Origin: Paenibacillus shirakamiensis
GTDB lineage: Bacteria > Bacillota > Bacilli > Paenibacillales > Paenibacillaceae
Assembly: GCF_017874255.1 (NCBI RefSeq)
Contig: NZ_JAGGLD010000001.1
Location: 496,001-560,000, forward strand
Reading direction: 5' to 3'
DNA length: 64,000 nucleotides
This document shows positions 51,393 to 60,559 of the stretch, piece after piece (position 1 is the stretch's first letter; each line of letters begins with the position of its first letter). The position numbers were made by a program, and so were the translations under genes. Under the pieces are notes generated by a model, which worked only from the letters and a program-made list of their open reading frames with translations, was not told the origin of the DNA and did not search any database.

Positions 51393-51420
51393 ATACTCCC
51401 TTGTCTAACGGCATATAAAT
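51393..51420 (+). promoter_or_regulatory. Sigma-E-like promoter of dacB
   Basis: ATA (51393-51395), 16-bp spacer, CATATAAAT (51412-51420). The spacing equals that of the spoIIM site, and dacB belongs to the sigma-E regulon in B. subtilis. The -10 has one or two deviations. Confidence 0.4.
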
Positions 51421-51459
51421 CTATAATAGGATTGAAACCTAACGCGGAGGAATGGAAGC

Positions 51460-52539
51460 ATGTACACAACTAGAGCATTTAAGCATAGTTTAGCTTGGAT
51501 TTTAACAAGCGTAATGTTGGTCCTGCCTTCTCAAGCATGGGGGGCCGATAATAAGCTTCCCCCTAACCCAGGGACGCATGCTAGAGCAACATCCTTAATC
51601 GATGTAACATCGGGTAGATTATTGTACAGTGTCCGTGGAGATGAAATTCTGCCTATTGCTAGTCTGACGAAGATTATGACCGCTATAGTTGCCATTGAAC
51701 AAGGGCAGATGGATGAGAAAGTTAAAGTAACGAAGCAATCCTTCGCAAAAGAAGGATCGTCCATTTATTTAAGACTTGGTGAGGAAATGACGCTAGAGAA
51801 CATGCTGTACGGACTGATGCTTCGTTCAGGCAATGATGCAGCATCTGCTATTGCAGAACATATTGGAGGATCGGAAGAAGGATTCGTCTATTTGATGAAT
51901 CTGAAGGCAGAGGCGCTTGGTTTGACGCATTCCCATTTTGCTAACCCGCATGGTCTGGATGCCAAGACGCACTATTCTTCGGCAAATGATTTGGCCAAGC
52001 TAACGGCTTATGCGCTGAGGAATCCTAAATTTAGCAAAATCGTGAGTACTCCGATGAGAACTGCTCCTAATCCGAATGATCCATGGGATTACAAATGGGC
52101 GAATAAGAACAAAATGCTCCGGTTGTATGAAGGTGCAGACGGGGTAAAGACCGGATTCACTAAAATTGCGCGAAGATGCTTGGTAAGCTCGGCTACACGT
52201 AATCAGCAACAACTCGCAGTGGTTACCATCAATGATGGGGATGACTGGAATGATCATGCGAAGCTTCTGGATTTTGGGTTCAAATATTATCCGCTGAAGA
52301 CTCTTGTTGAGCAAGGACAAGTCGTAGCAGGCACGACTTGGGTGACAGGGACTTCGTTCAAATATCCACTGTGCGAGGGAGAAGAACAATATATTTCTAA
52401 GAAGGAAGTGACTATTGCACCAGGTATTGCTCAATTTAACTATCGAGGTAAATTAGAGCTGCAATTGCAAGGCGCTCCTATAGGGGAGGTCCCTTTATTC
52501 GAGAAGGCTTTAATAGAACCGAATAGTCTTCATCCATAG
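51460..52539 (+). CDS. dacB: D-alanyl-D-alanine carboxypeptidase DacB (sporulation PBP5*)
   Basis: A 359-aa low-molecular-weight PBP with signal peptide (LAWILTSVMLVLPSQAWGA), SxxK in ASLTKIMTAIV, SGND and KTG in DGVKTGFTK. Location directly before spmA-spmB identifies it as DacB, which with SpmAB lowers cortex cross-linking and aids core dehydration. GCGGAGG precedes ATG. A second sporulation carboxypeptidase, dacF, lies at 37.4 kb. Confidence 0.92.
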   Translation: MYTTRAFKHSLAWILTSVMLVLPSQAWGADNKLPPNPGTHARATSLIDVTSGRLLYSVRGDEILPIASLTKIMTAIVAIEQGQMDEKVKVTKQSFAKEGSSIYLRLGEEMTLENMLYGLMLRSGNDAASAIAEHIGGSEEGFVYLMNLKAEALGLTHSHFANPHGLDAKTHYSSANDLAKLTAYALRNPKFSKIVSTPMRTAPNPNDPWDYKWANKNKMLRLYEGADGVKTGFTKIARRCLVSSATRNQQQLAVVTINDGDDWNDHAKLLDFGFKYYPLKTLVEQGQVVAGTTWVTGTSFKYPLCEGEEQYISKKEVTIAPGIAQFNYRGKLELQLQGAPIGEVPLFEKALIEPNSLHP

Positions 52540-52558
52540 GCTTGGGGGAGGGGAAACT

Positions 52559-53194
52559 ATGGTTAATAAAATATGGCTTGCTTTTATTTTAATTGGATTT
52601 GGTTTTGCTGCGGCCAAAGGTAATATCAACGTAGTTACAGAAGCGGCATTTGAAGGGGCGAAAACAGGGGTTACTGTCTGTTTTGGCTTAATCAGCATTA
52701 TGGTCTTCTGGTTAGGAATTATGAGGCTTGCTGAGGACTCTGGTCTTGTCAAAGGAATATCCAAACTGATGGGTCCCGTCGTGGGTTATCTATTTCCCGA
52801 TGTTCCGAAAAACCACCCGGCGATGGGCTACATATTATCGAACATGAGCGCCAACTTGCTCGGATTAGGAAATGCGGCAACACCCATGGGCATTCGGGCC
52901 ATGCAAGAATTGCAGACTTTGAATCCAGATAAAGAAACGGCAACGCCTGCTATGTGCACTTTGTTGGCTTTAAATACAGCAAGTATTACGCTAATTCCCA
53001 CGACACTCATAGCGATTCGTCTTAATTTTGGTTCAGCCAATCCTGCAGAAATTGTAGGCAGCACTCTGCTTGCAACGATGGTTGCAACATTAGCAGCCAT
53101 TGGTGCGGATCGATGGTACCGAAGACGAGCGTGGAAGCACACGCCGCCTCCCCTTCATAAGACCCCTGCTCCTATACGAACGACAGGAGGGTGA
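52559..53194 (+). CDS. spmA: Spore maturation protein A
   Basis: A 211-aa membrane protein of the nucleoside-recognition (Gate) family: MVNKIWLAFILIGFGFAAAKG, TVCFGLISIMVFWLGIMRLA, NMSANLLGLGNAATPMGI and LLALNTASITLIPTT. It works with SpmB in spore core dehydration. GGGGGAGGGG lies just upstream. A basic, proline-rich tail ends the protein. spmB follows immediately. Confidence 0.94.
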   Translation: MVNKIWLAFILIGFGFAAAKGNINVVTEAAFEGAKTGVTVCFGLISIMVFWLGIMRLAEDSGLVKGISKLMGPVVGYLFPDVPKNHPAMGYILSNMSANLLGLGNAATPMGIRAMQELQTLNPDKETATPAMCTLLALNTASITLIPTTLIAIRLNFGSANPAEIVGSTLLATMVATLAAIGADRWYRRRAWKHTPPPLHKTPAPIRTTGG

Positions 53195-53200
53195 TTGTCC

Positions 53201-53734
53201 ATGATGAGTTGGATTCATGTGCTCTCAGCATGGGCCGTTCCTATGATGATTGCATTTATCCCACTGTATGCGTTCATGCGTAAGGTTCCCGTATACGAGA
53301 CTTTTGTCGATGGAGCCAAAGATGGATTCAGTACAGCGGTTAGCATTATTCCTCATCTCGTAGGCATGATGGTGGCGATTAGTATCTTTCGAGCCTCGGG
53401 AGCTATGGATTTTTTTACGGGTTGGATTGCTCCCTTGATGATGAAGCTTGGTGTTCCCACTGAGGTATTGCCGCTTGGTTTTCTCCGGCCGCTGACAGGC
53501 ACAGGTTCCTTAGCGTTCACGACAGATTTGATCAAGACATATGGACCTGACTCCATGATTGGACGAATAGCCTCCACGATTCAAGGAAGCACCGACACTA
53601 CCTTTTATGTATTGACGGTATACTTTGGGGCGGTAGGCATTAAAAACGGAAGATATGCTTTGAAAGTAGGTTTGTTCTCAGATTTGGTTGGATTTATTGC
53701 AGCGATTGCGGTATGTCTATTGCTGTTCTCTTAA
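53201..53734 (+). CDS. spmB: Spore maturation protein B
   Basis: A 177-aa Gate-domain membrane protein: AWAVPMMIAFIPLYAFMRKV, VDGAKDGFSTAVSIIPHLVG, LGFLRPLTGTGSLAFTTDLI and TIQGSTDTTFYVLTVYFGAV. It is the partner of SpmA. ATG 53201 is chosen for its 9-nt spacing to AGGAGGG; TTG 53195 is closer than ideal. Confidence 0.94.
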   Translation: MMSWIHVLSAWAVPMMIAFIPLYAFMRKVPVYETFVDGAKDGFSTAVSIIPHLVGMMVAISIFRASGAMDFFTGWIAPLMMKLGVPTEVLPLGFLRPLTGTGSLAFTTDLIKTYGPDSMIGRIASTIQGSTDTTFYVLTVYFGAVGIKNGRYALKVGLFSDLVGFIAAIAVCLLLFS

Positions 53735-53746
53735 GGCCTTAGTTCC

Positions 53747-53780
53747 TAGCCCTCTTCGGAGGGCTATTGTGATTTTGGGG
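53747..53780 (+). terminator. Hairpin after spmB, probable terminator
   Basis: TAGCCCTC (53747-53754), loop TTCG, GAGGGCTA (53759-53766). The following TTGTGATTTT is only partly T-rich. Confidence 0.6.
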
Positions 53781-53818
53781 CCTAATAGGTATCATTAGGA
53801 TGAGGTGACCTATAGACA

Positions 53819-54577
53819 ATGGAAAGATTACAGAAAATTTTGGCTCAGGCTGGTATTGCATCCCGCAGGAAGTGCGAGGAACTTATTCTTGCAGGCAAGG
53901 TGCAATTGAACGGAGAGACCGTAACTGAGCTTGGTACCAAAGCAGATCCTGCTGTAGATGAAATTACAGTCAACGGAAAATCCGTTGGAGTAGAGAAGAA
54001 GTTATACATTCTTTTCAACAAACCTAAAGGTGTCATTACAAGCGCTTCGGACGATAAAGGCCGCAAGATTGTTACGGATTACCTAAAAGGCGTGAACGAA
54101 CGGGTATTCCCGGTTGGCCGTCTTGATTATGATACAGAAGGATTGCTCTTGCTTACAAATGATGGGGATTTTGCTTATCTATTAACTCATCCTAAGCATC
54201 ATGTACCTAAGACTTATCTAGCTACCGTAAAAGGAGTTCCCCATGGCACGCTGTTGGATAAGCTTAAGCAGGGGGTTATGTTGGAAGATGGTATGACGGC
54301 TCCAGCTGAACTTGATTATTATGATATTGAGCCTGGGGAGAAACAATCCACCATCCGTATCACTATCCATGAAGGCCGTAATCGTCAGGTACGCCGGATG
54401 TTTGAATCCATTAACCATCCCGTAACCCGTCTGAAGAGGATTTCTTTTGGAGAGCTGCATTTAGGCAATATGAAACGTGGATTGTATCGACATCTGGACA
54501 AGCAAGAAGTAGAAGAGCTCATGCGTAATGCGAAGAAAGCAGATAAGCCTAGAAAACAGATCAAGTCGGACACATAA
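53819..54577 (+). CDS. rluB: Ribosomal large subunit pseudouridine synthase B
   Basis: A 252-aa protein: S4 domain MERLQKILAQAGIASRRKCE, then the RsuA-family core with NKPKGVITSASDD, catalytic Asp in VGRLDYDTEGLLLLTNDGDF, KTYLATVKG and EGRNRQVRRMFESI. It modifies a uridine in 23S rRNA (position 2605 in E. coli). Its place between spmB and resA is conserved in Bacillales. GAGGTGACC precedes ATG. Confidence 0.93.
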   Translation: MERLQKILAQAGIASRRKCEELILAGKVQLNGETVTELGTKADPAVDEITVNGKSVGVEKKLYILFNKPKGVITSASDDKGRKIVTDYLKGVNERVFPVGRLDYDTEGLLLLTNDGDFAYLLTHPKHHVPKTYLATVKGVPHGTLLDKLKQGVMLEDGMTAPAELDYYDIEPGEKQSTIRITIHEGRNRQVRRMFESINHPVTRLKRISFGELHLGNMKRGLYRHLDKQEVEELMRNAKKADKPRKQIKSDT

Positions 54578-54692
54578 TCTTCAAATTAAGTTACAGAAAT
54601 TGTGGCATTTTTCGTTATAATATTCATAGGATATTCACTAAATGTCCATGATTTGTTATATCCAATTGTCATAGAGAAGGAGCCACAACTTT

Positions 54693-55217
54693 ATGAAGAG
54701 ATACAGACGTCCGGTGCAAATCGTGATTCTGTTCTTCATAGTGATATTAGGCGGCTACGCAATCGGTTCGGCTGTGTTAGGTTCACACGACAAGCCGGAG
54801 GTTGGCGATAAGCCGCCTTCTTTTGCACTGCTAGGCATTGATGGCAGTGTCCACCATCTGGAGGACTATGAAGGAAAAGCTATGGTTATTAATTTTTGGG
54901 GCACATGGTGCAAGCCCTGTGTGAAAGAAATGCCTGCACTTCAAGCACAGTGGGAGAAGTGGAAGGACAAAGGTGTGGTTATTCTTGGAATTAACGCAGG
55001 TGAGGATCAGATGACGGTGCAGAATTTCGTGGATCAGCGAGGGGTCAATTTCCCTATTGTGCTGGATTCAGATAGTGATGCGGTTCGTGATTTTGGAATC
55101 TCCCCTTTACCCACGACTTTTTTTGTAAGCGCTAAAGGCAAAATAACCTCCATTCATACAGGTGAGCTGGATCTGGAGACTTTAGGTAATCAGATTGAGC
55201 AGTTGGTTCAGCCATAA
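54693..55217 (+). CDS. resA: Thiol-disulfide oxidoreductase ResA
   Basis: A 174-aa membrane-anchored thioredoxin-like protein: N-terminal helix (VQIVILFFIVILGGYAIGSA), active site WGTWCKPCVKEMP, and the cis-Pro region ISPLPTTFFV. It reduces apocytochrome c cysteines outside the membrane before haem attachment. AAGGAG precedes ATG by about 10 nt. TATAAT at 54616-54621 may belong to the res promoter, but no good -35 stands at normal distance. Confidence 0.94.
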   Translation: MKRYRRPVQIVILFFIVILGGYAIGSAVLGSHDKPEVGDKPPSFALLGIDGSVHHLEDYEGKAMVINFWGTWCKPCVKEMPALQAQWEKWKDKGVVILGINAGEDQMTVQNFVDQRGVNFPIVLDSDSDAVRDFGISPLPTTFFVSAKGKITSIHTGELDLETLGNQIEQLVQP

Positions 55218-55239
55218 TGAGAAGAGGGGGCATAGCGTT

Positions 55240-56913
55240 ATGATTATCAACACTAAATGTGAATGTGGACATCAAAATCGTGTAGGTACCGTATTGTGCG
55301 AGGCTTGCGGCAAACCATTGTTCGAGCCCGACGGACAGGGTAACCTGCTTGAAATGCGCTATGACGGGGCAGCTCGTCGATCTCAGCGTGCAAATCCAAC
55401 CTGGATTGATCGGATTTGGAACTTCTTTTCTTCTGTAAAAGTAGCCATATATCTTATTATCCTTACCTTGCTCGGGGCGATGCTGGGAACCATCTATCCT
55501 CAGGAGAGTACCTTTATTAATCTTTCAAATCCGGGTGACTATTATAAGACTACCTACGGTACATTGGGACATATTTATTATATTTTAGGATTTTCAGATA
55601 CCTATAATTCTTGGTGGTTCATTCTTTTATTGGTGCTAATAGGTTCTTCACTGGTCATTTGCAGCTTGGACCGGATTCTACCTTTGTATAAGGCCCTCTC
55701 CAAGCAGAAAATTCAAAAGCATATGGAATTTTTGACTCGCCAGAAGATTGTGTACCAAGGGGATATTGAAGGTTCACCCCAAGAGTGGATTACCCGCGCT
55801 AGACCTTTCCTCAAGAAGAAAGGGTATCGTGTTCATACCGAACCGGATGCATTGCTAGCTGAGAAGCAACGATTTAGTCGTTGGGGGCCTTATATTATTC
55901 ATATCGGTCTGATTATTTTCCTTCTAGCTGTATTATTTCGAGGGATGCCGGGATTACATATGGATGAATACGTTAGCTTCCCCGAAGGCGAAATTAAGCA
56001 CATTCCTAATACGACGATGTATCTGAAAAATGAGCAGTTTACCGTTGAATATTACAGTGAGAAAGAGTTGCCTACTGAGTTTCAAGGCACAGGGAAAATG
56101 CTTCCAAAATTGTTCCAGACCAAAGCGGTGTTGTATGAATGTACTGCAACTTGTAATGACCCTTCGAAAAAGCCAGTACTCAAAGAAGTTCTCCGTCATG
56201 ATATTGAGGTGAACAAGCCGCTTAGTTACAAAGGACTGAAAGCCTATCAATATGATTTCGATATGACACCGAAACTGCGTTCTGTTCAACCGGTACTCGT
56301 GAACAAAGTCACTGGTGAACACTATGGCAAATTCAAACTAGACATGATGAATCCACAAAGATCTTATACATTAGGTCCTTATACATTAGAACTAAAAAAC
56401 AAATACATGGATTTCATGCTGAATGATGATGGGGAGCCTTCTTCCAAATCACCCAATCCGAATGCACCGGCATTTTTGTTCGTGGTGAAGGGACCTGACC
56501 TTCCGAAGGAAGGATCTCAGTATATTTATTTCCCCAAGCAGATAGATAAAGAAGAATTTCAACAGGATCTAATCAACGAGAAGCTAGGCGGACTAGAAAA
56601 GAAGCTGGAGCTTGATGTTCTGGCCATGGGCGATGTTGATTTTGCTAAATCTACTACATTCTTGAATATTCGTACAGACCGCGCAATGCCTTTCGTGTGG
56701 ATTGGCCTAGGCATTGTGATGCTAGGACTTGTTCTTGGATTCTATTGGACTCACCGACGTATTTGGCTGCGTGTCGATCAGGGGAGAGTTACACTGGGCG
56801 GACATACCACAAAAAACTGGTTTGGGATGCGTAGGGAAATTTCTTCGTTCCTGAAACAGATGGGCATCACGATTGATGAGAAGTCTCTGGATAATGGGAG
56901 GAACAAAGGATGA
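55240..56913 (+). CDS. resB: Cytochrome c biogenesis protein ResB with N-terminal zinc ribbon
   Basis: A 557-aa ResB/Ccs1 protein: membrane helices VAIYLIILTLLGAMLGTIYP, WWFILLLVLIGSSLVICSLD, IIHIGLIIFLLAVLFRG and a last one near residue 490 (VWIGLGIVMLGLVLGFYW), with a large extracellular domain between. The extreme N-terminus carries two cysteine pairs (CECGHQ, CEACGKP), a zinc ribbon I do not expect in B. subtilis ResB. With ResC it delivers haem. ATG 55240 follows GAGGGGG. The end overlaps resC by 4 bp. Confidence 0.92.
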   Translation: MIINTKCECGHQNRVGTVLCEACGKPLFEPDGQGNLLEMRYDGAARRSQRANPTWIDRIWNFFSSVKVAIYLIILTLLGAMLGTIYPQESTFINLSNPGDYYKTTYGTLGHIYYILGFSDTYNSWWFILLLVLIGSSLVICSLDRILPLYKALSKQKIQKHMEFLTRQKIVYQGDIEGSPQEWITRARPFLKKKGYRVHTEPDALLAEKQRFSRWGPYIIHIGLIIFLLAVLFRGMPGLHMDEYVSFPEGEIKHIPNTTMYLKNEQFTVEYYSEKELPTEFQGTGKMLPKLFQTKAVLYECTATCNDPSKKPVLKEVLRHDIEVNKPLSYKGLKAYQYDFDMTPKLRSVQPVLVNKVTGEHYGKFKLDMMNPQRSYTLGPYTLELKNKYMDFMLNDDGEPSSKSPNPNAPAFLFVVKGPDLPKEGSQYIYFPKQIDKEEFQQDLINEKLGGLEKKLELDVLAMGDVDFAKSTTFLNIRTDRAMPFVWIGLGIVMLGLVLGFYWTHRRIWLRVDQGRVTLGGHTTKNWFGMRREISSFLKQMGITIDEKSLDNGRNKG

Positions 56914-58184
56914 GTTCATTCGATTTATTAGAAATCAGTAAACATGCTTTTATGTACAGCTTCTTCATTTATTGTGCCTCATTCATCTTTTTTGCTGTAG
57001 CCGTAATGGGAAGAAATTGGAGCAACCGTAATCCCGAACAACATATGCGGAAGTGGGGAAGAATAGCCTTTACCACATCATCCATTGGACTAGCAGGTCA
57101 TTTACTTTATTTCGGTACACGCTGGGCAGGCGGAACGCATATCCCAGTCAGCAACATGTATGAATTTATGTCCTTTCTGTCGATGATGATTATGATTGCC
57201 TTCACGGTAGTATTTCTCATCTATCGCAAAACTACACTGGGTTTGTTCGCCCTTCCAATTGCTATTATAGTAATGGCCTACGCTGCCGTGTTTCCCAGAG
57301 AAGTACAGCCACTGATTCCATCGCTCAAATCCATTTGGTTGTATATCCACGTTACATTAGCGGCAACAGGAGAATCTTTTTTTGCTGTCGGTTTTGCGGC
57401 AGCATTTATGTACTTACTACGGACGGTTAACTTCAAAGGAACAGATAAGTCCGATCGTCGTCAGCGTAGATGGGTAGAATTCACGTTATTTTCTATTATT
57501 ATTGTTATTGGCTTTATCGTAGCTGTTTTTGCTTTCCGTCTTGGGGGGTATGAGACCGTCTTCACTAGAGAACATGTGACTACAAGTGCAACAACGGGGG
57601 TCTCCACAAGTAAAGTGGAAAATGTAGCGTACACCATGCCTCCAATTATTGCTCCTTACGACAGTACCACAGACCACATGGAAAGTTTTATAGGCATCAC
57701 TGAGCCCCTGTTCCATGCTCCTTCATGGATTGATGGAATTACGGCTGGCCGAAAGTTAAATACTATTGTATGGTCCATCCTCGCGGGCATAATTATTTAT
57801 ATTCTGTTAAGATTGATTATACGTAGATCATTGGGAGAACTCGTGTCTCCATTATTAAAAGGGTTAGATCCAGATGATTTAGATGAAATTAGTTACCGAG
57901 CTATTGCGATTGGGTTTCCGATCTTTACGCTAGGTGCATTAGTGTTTGCTATGATTTGGGCTCAGCAAGCTTGGGGCAGATTCTGGGGCTGGGATCCCAA
58001 AGAAGTATGGGCATTAATAAGCTGGCTATATTACAGTGCATACTTACATTTACGGTTATCACGCGGCTTCCAAGGGCGTAAAGCCTCATGGCTTGCGGTA
58101 ATTGGCTTCCTTGTGATTATGTTCACCCTCGTAGGTGTAAATCTTGTAATAGCGGGTCTGCATTCTTATGCAGGAACGAACTGA
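56910..58184 (+). CDS. resC: Cytochrome c biogenesis protein ResC (CcsA/CcsB family)
   Basis: A 424-aa polytopic protein with about eight membrane helices and the haem-handling tryptophan-rich motif WGRFWGWDPKEVWALISWL, plus conserved histidines near helix ends (GLAGHLLYFG, YIHVTLAATGESFF, GLHSYAGTN). It forms the system II synthase with ResB. AATGGGAGGAACAAAGG precedes ATG inside resB. A gap of 71 bp to resD holds no strong terminator. Confidence 0.93.
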   Translation: MSSFDLLEISKHAFMYSFFIYCASFIFFAVAVMGRNWSNRNPEQHMRKWGRIAFTTSSIGLAGHLLYFGTRWAGGTHIPVSNMYEFMSFLSMMIMIAFTVVFLIYRKTTLGLFALPIAIIVMAYAAVFPREVQPLIPSLKSIWLYIHVTLAATGESFFAVGFAAAFMYLLRTVNFKGTDKSDRRQRRWVEFTLFSIIIVIGFIVAVFAFRLGGYETVFTREHVTTSATTGVSTSKVENVAYTMPPIIAPYDSTTDHMESFIGITEPLFHAPSWIDGITAGRKLNTIVWSILAGIIIYILLRLIIRRSLGELVSPLLKGLDPDDLDEISYRAIAIGFPIFTLGALVFAMIWAQQAWGRFWGWDPKEVWALISWLYYSAYLHLRLSRGFQGRKASWLAVIGFLVIMFTLVGVNLVIAGLHSYAGTN

Positions 58185-58255
58185 TACTTATAGAGTAACG
58201 GATCTCCTTATTAAAGGAGTGAAGTCGTAGATGGACGAAGGGATTGAGAGTGAAA

Positions 58256-58972
58256 ATGTCAGATCATGTTGATCGTATTCTAGTTGTAGATGATGAAGAA
58301 CGTATCCGGCGCCTGCTCAAGATGTATTTGGAAAAGGAAGGCTATGAGATTGATGAAGCTGAGGACGGTGAGACCGCCCTTCGCAAAGCAACTACGGGAG
58401 ATTACGGCCTGATATTGCTGGATGTCATGCTTCCCGGTATAGACGGAGTTGAGGTGTGCAATCGCCTTAGACAAGTGAAATCTACACCTGTGCTTATGTT
58501 AACGGCTAAAGGGGAAGAGATTAATCGTGTTCAAGGTTTTGAAGTAGGGGCTGACGATTACGTTGTGAAGCCATTTAGCCCACGCGAGGTCATATACCGA
58601 GTAAAAGCGATTTTGCGTCGATCTTCAGCCACGGCATACTTGTCTAAAGAGACCAACACAAGCAACAATATCGTGTTTCCAAATCTGCTTATTGAACATG
58701 ATGCACACCGTGTAACAGCTAGTGGGCAGGAAGTCAGTCTGACCCCTAAAGAATATGAATTACTCCACTATCTTGCAGTCTCCCCGGATAAAGTGTTCTC
58801 TAGGGAAGAATTGTTAAAAGATGTATGGAACTACGAGTTCTTTGGAGATTTACGTACAGTAGATACTCATGTCAAACGTCTTCGCGAGAAGCTGAACAAA
58901 GTCTCACCAGAATCAGCGGCGATGATTACTACTGTGTGGGGCGTCGGTTACAAATTAGAGGTGGCAAAATAA
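58256..58972 (+). CDS. resD: Response regulator ResD
   Basis: A 239-aa OmpR/PhoB-type regulator: receiver with VVDDEERIRRLLKMYLEKEG, Asp in LILLDVMLPGIDG and Lys in DYVVKPFSPREV; winged helix ending RTVDTHVKRLREKL and VWGVGYKLE. It controls respiration and anaerobic genes including res and cytochrome genes. ATG 58256 gives the family length; TTG and GTG codons just upstream crowd the ribosome site. resE starts at the base after its stop. Confidence 0.94.
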   Translation: MSDHVDRILVVDDEERIRRLLKMYLEKEGYEIDEAEDGETALRKATTGDYGLILLDVMLPGIDGVEVCNRLRQVKSTPVLMLTAKGEEINRVQGFEVGADDYVVKPFSPREVIYRVKAILRRSSATAYLSKETNTSNNIVFPNLLIEHDAHRVTASGQEVSLTPKEYELLHYLAVSPDKVFSREELLKDVWNYEFFGDLRTVDTHVKRLREKLNKVSPESAAMITTVWGVGYKLEVAK

Positions 58973-60427
58973 GTGCGGACCTTTTGGAGAACGCTTGTCG
59001 GCAAACTGTGGATCACGATCATATGTCTGGTCGCAAGTGTCCTCGTTATTCTCGGCTTGTTTCTACTTCCGTATATTGATGTTAATTTTGCCAACTCGGG
59101 TGCAATCAAGCAATTGTTCACCTTCGTCTCGATCATTGGGTTCTCTATGACCACCTTTTTTGCTCTGTTGTTGTTTAATAAGATCACTTTACCTATGCAA
59201 CAGCTGATTCGTGCAGCAGATGCCGTGCGCAAAGGAAACTACGACACGCGCCTTTCTTTGAAGACTAGTGATGAAATTGGCGAGCTTGCAAATTCCTTTA
59301 ATCATATGGCAGAGGAACTGGAGAATACCATTCGTAGTCTGAAGCATGAGAAGGAGCACTTAGCCAGCGTCTTGCGGAGCATGAATGATGCCGTGATTAC
59401 CTTAGATACACAAGGGGAAGTTATTCTTACTAACCCGCCGGGTGAGTTAGTACTTCAATCTTGGATAGGTCTAACAGATGCCAAGCTCAATACGCAAAAT
59501 CTAATTACGGAATTACCAGGCGGCCAGCACCGGGCGGAACGTATGCTTGTTCCAGAACCGCTTCATCCAATGTTTCGTAGTGTTCTGAATCAAGAAGGGG
59601 ATCAGAGTGGAAATGTTCATGTGAAACAGGCAGTCTGGTCTGTTCATATGGCCCCCCTGGCTTCGGACGGAAGTATCAGAGGAGCGGTGGCCGTTCTTCG
59701 GAACGTAACGGAAGAAGTGCAGCTTGAGAAAATGCGCCGAGATTTTGTAGCCAATGTCTCTCACGAGATCCGTACTCCATTGTCCATGATGCAAGGTTAT
59801 AGCGAAGCGTTGCTTGACGGTATGGCCTCATCACCAGAAGAGAGTGAAGAATTGGTACAAGTTATTCATGATGAATCACTTCGTATGGGGCGACTTGTCA
59901 AAGATCTTCTGGATCTGGCACGTATGGAGGCAGGTCATACCGACATTCTCATGCGTCCACTTGACGTAAAAGAGCTTCTGGAAAGGGTATATCGGAAGTT
60001 TAGCGTACGGGCCAAAGATCGTGAGATTGATCTTAGACTTTCCTGTACGGAAGAAGAATGTATCCTGGAAGAAGCCAATGAAGATCGACTGGAACAAGTG
60101 TTCACGAACCTACTAGATAACGCATTTAGACATACACCTAGTGGGAAGCGCATTGAGATTGTGGCCAGTCGACGGTTGAACGACTTGATTGTTGAGATTC
60201 GAGATGAGGGTGTGGGTATTCCGCCAGATGACCTCCCCTTTATCTTCGAACGATTTTACAAGGCAGATAAGGCAAGGGTCCGTGAGGAATCAGGGGGAAC
60301 CGGTTTAGGCTTAGCCATTGTCAAAAATATTGTTGAAGCTCATCACGGTGCAATTACAGCAATTAGCTCTGTAGGACAGGGTACGACCTTCAAAGTCCAG
60401 CTACCTGTCGAAAGACATCAATCTTAG
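58973..60427 (+). CDS. resE: Sensor histidine kinase ResE with minimal external loop
   Basis: A 484-aa kinase: TM1 (WITIICLVASVLVILGLFLL), an outer loop of only about 15 residues, TM2 (FTFVSIIGFSMTTFFALLLF), HAMP, PAS domain (about residues 125-235, SVLRSMNDAVITLDTQGEVI), HisKA with the phospho-His in FVANVSHEIRTPLSMMQGYS and the ATP domain (LLDNAFRHT, EIRDEGVGIP, GGTGLGLAIVKNIVEAH). B. subtilis ResE is about 100 residues longer because of an extracytoplasmic domain. GTG start after AGAGGTGG. Confidence 0.92.
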   Translation: MRTFWRTLVGKLWITIICLVASVLVILGLFLLPYIDVNFANSGAIKQLFTFVSIIGFSMTTFFALLLFNKITLPMQQLIRAADAVRKGNYDTRLSLKTSDEIGELANSFNHMAEELENTIRSLKHEKEHLASVLRSMNDAVITLDTQGEVILTNPPGELVLQSWIGLTDAKLNTQNLITELPGGQHRAERMLVPEPLHPMFRSVLNQEGDQSGNVHVKQAVWSVHMAPLASDGSIRGAVAVLRNVTEEVQLEKMRRDFVANVSHEIRTPLSMMQGYSEALLDGMASSPEESEELVQVIHDESLRMGRLVKDLLDLARMEAGHTDILMRPLDVKELLERVYRKFSVRAKDREIDLRLSCTEEECILEEANEDRLEQVFTNLLDNAFRHTPSGKRIEIVASRRLNDLIVEIRDEGVGIPPDDLPFIFERFYKADKARVREESGGTGLGLAIVKNIVEAHHGAITAISSVGQGTTFKVQLPVERHQS

Positions 60428-60513
60428 CGTCTTATGACTATGAGCGAGTATTCTTGTTGAATGCCGTAGTTTAATATTGTTCAACGTGGAACATCTATCT
60501 GGCTCGATATTAG

Positions 60514-60551
60514 AAAGAGTTGCATCCCTTGAGGAATGCAACTCTTTTTTT
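60514..60551. terminator. Bidirectional terminator between resE and serA
   Basis: AAAGAGTTGCAT (60514-60525) pairs with ATGCAACTCTTT (60536-60547), with an inner CCT/AGG helix; T-tract on the + side. Confidence 0.9.
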
Positions 60552-60559
60552 GATTATTA

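Noticed and set aside
54600-54621. TTGTGG and TATAAT before resA as a sigma-A promoter pair
   Set aside because: The two elements are 10 bp apart; a promoter may exist but this pairing is not supported.
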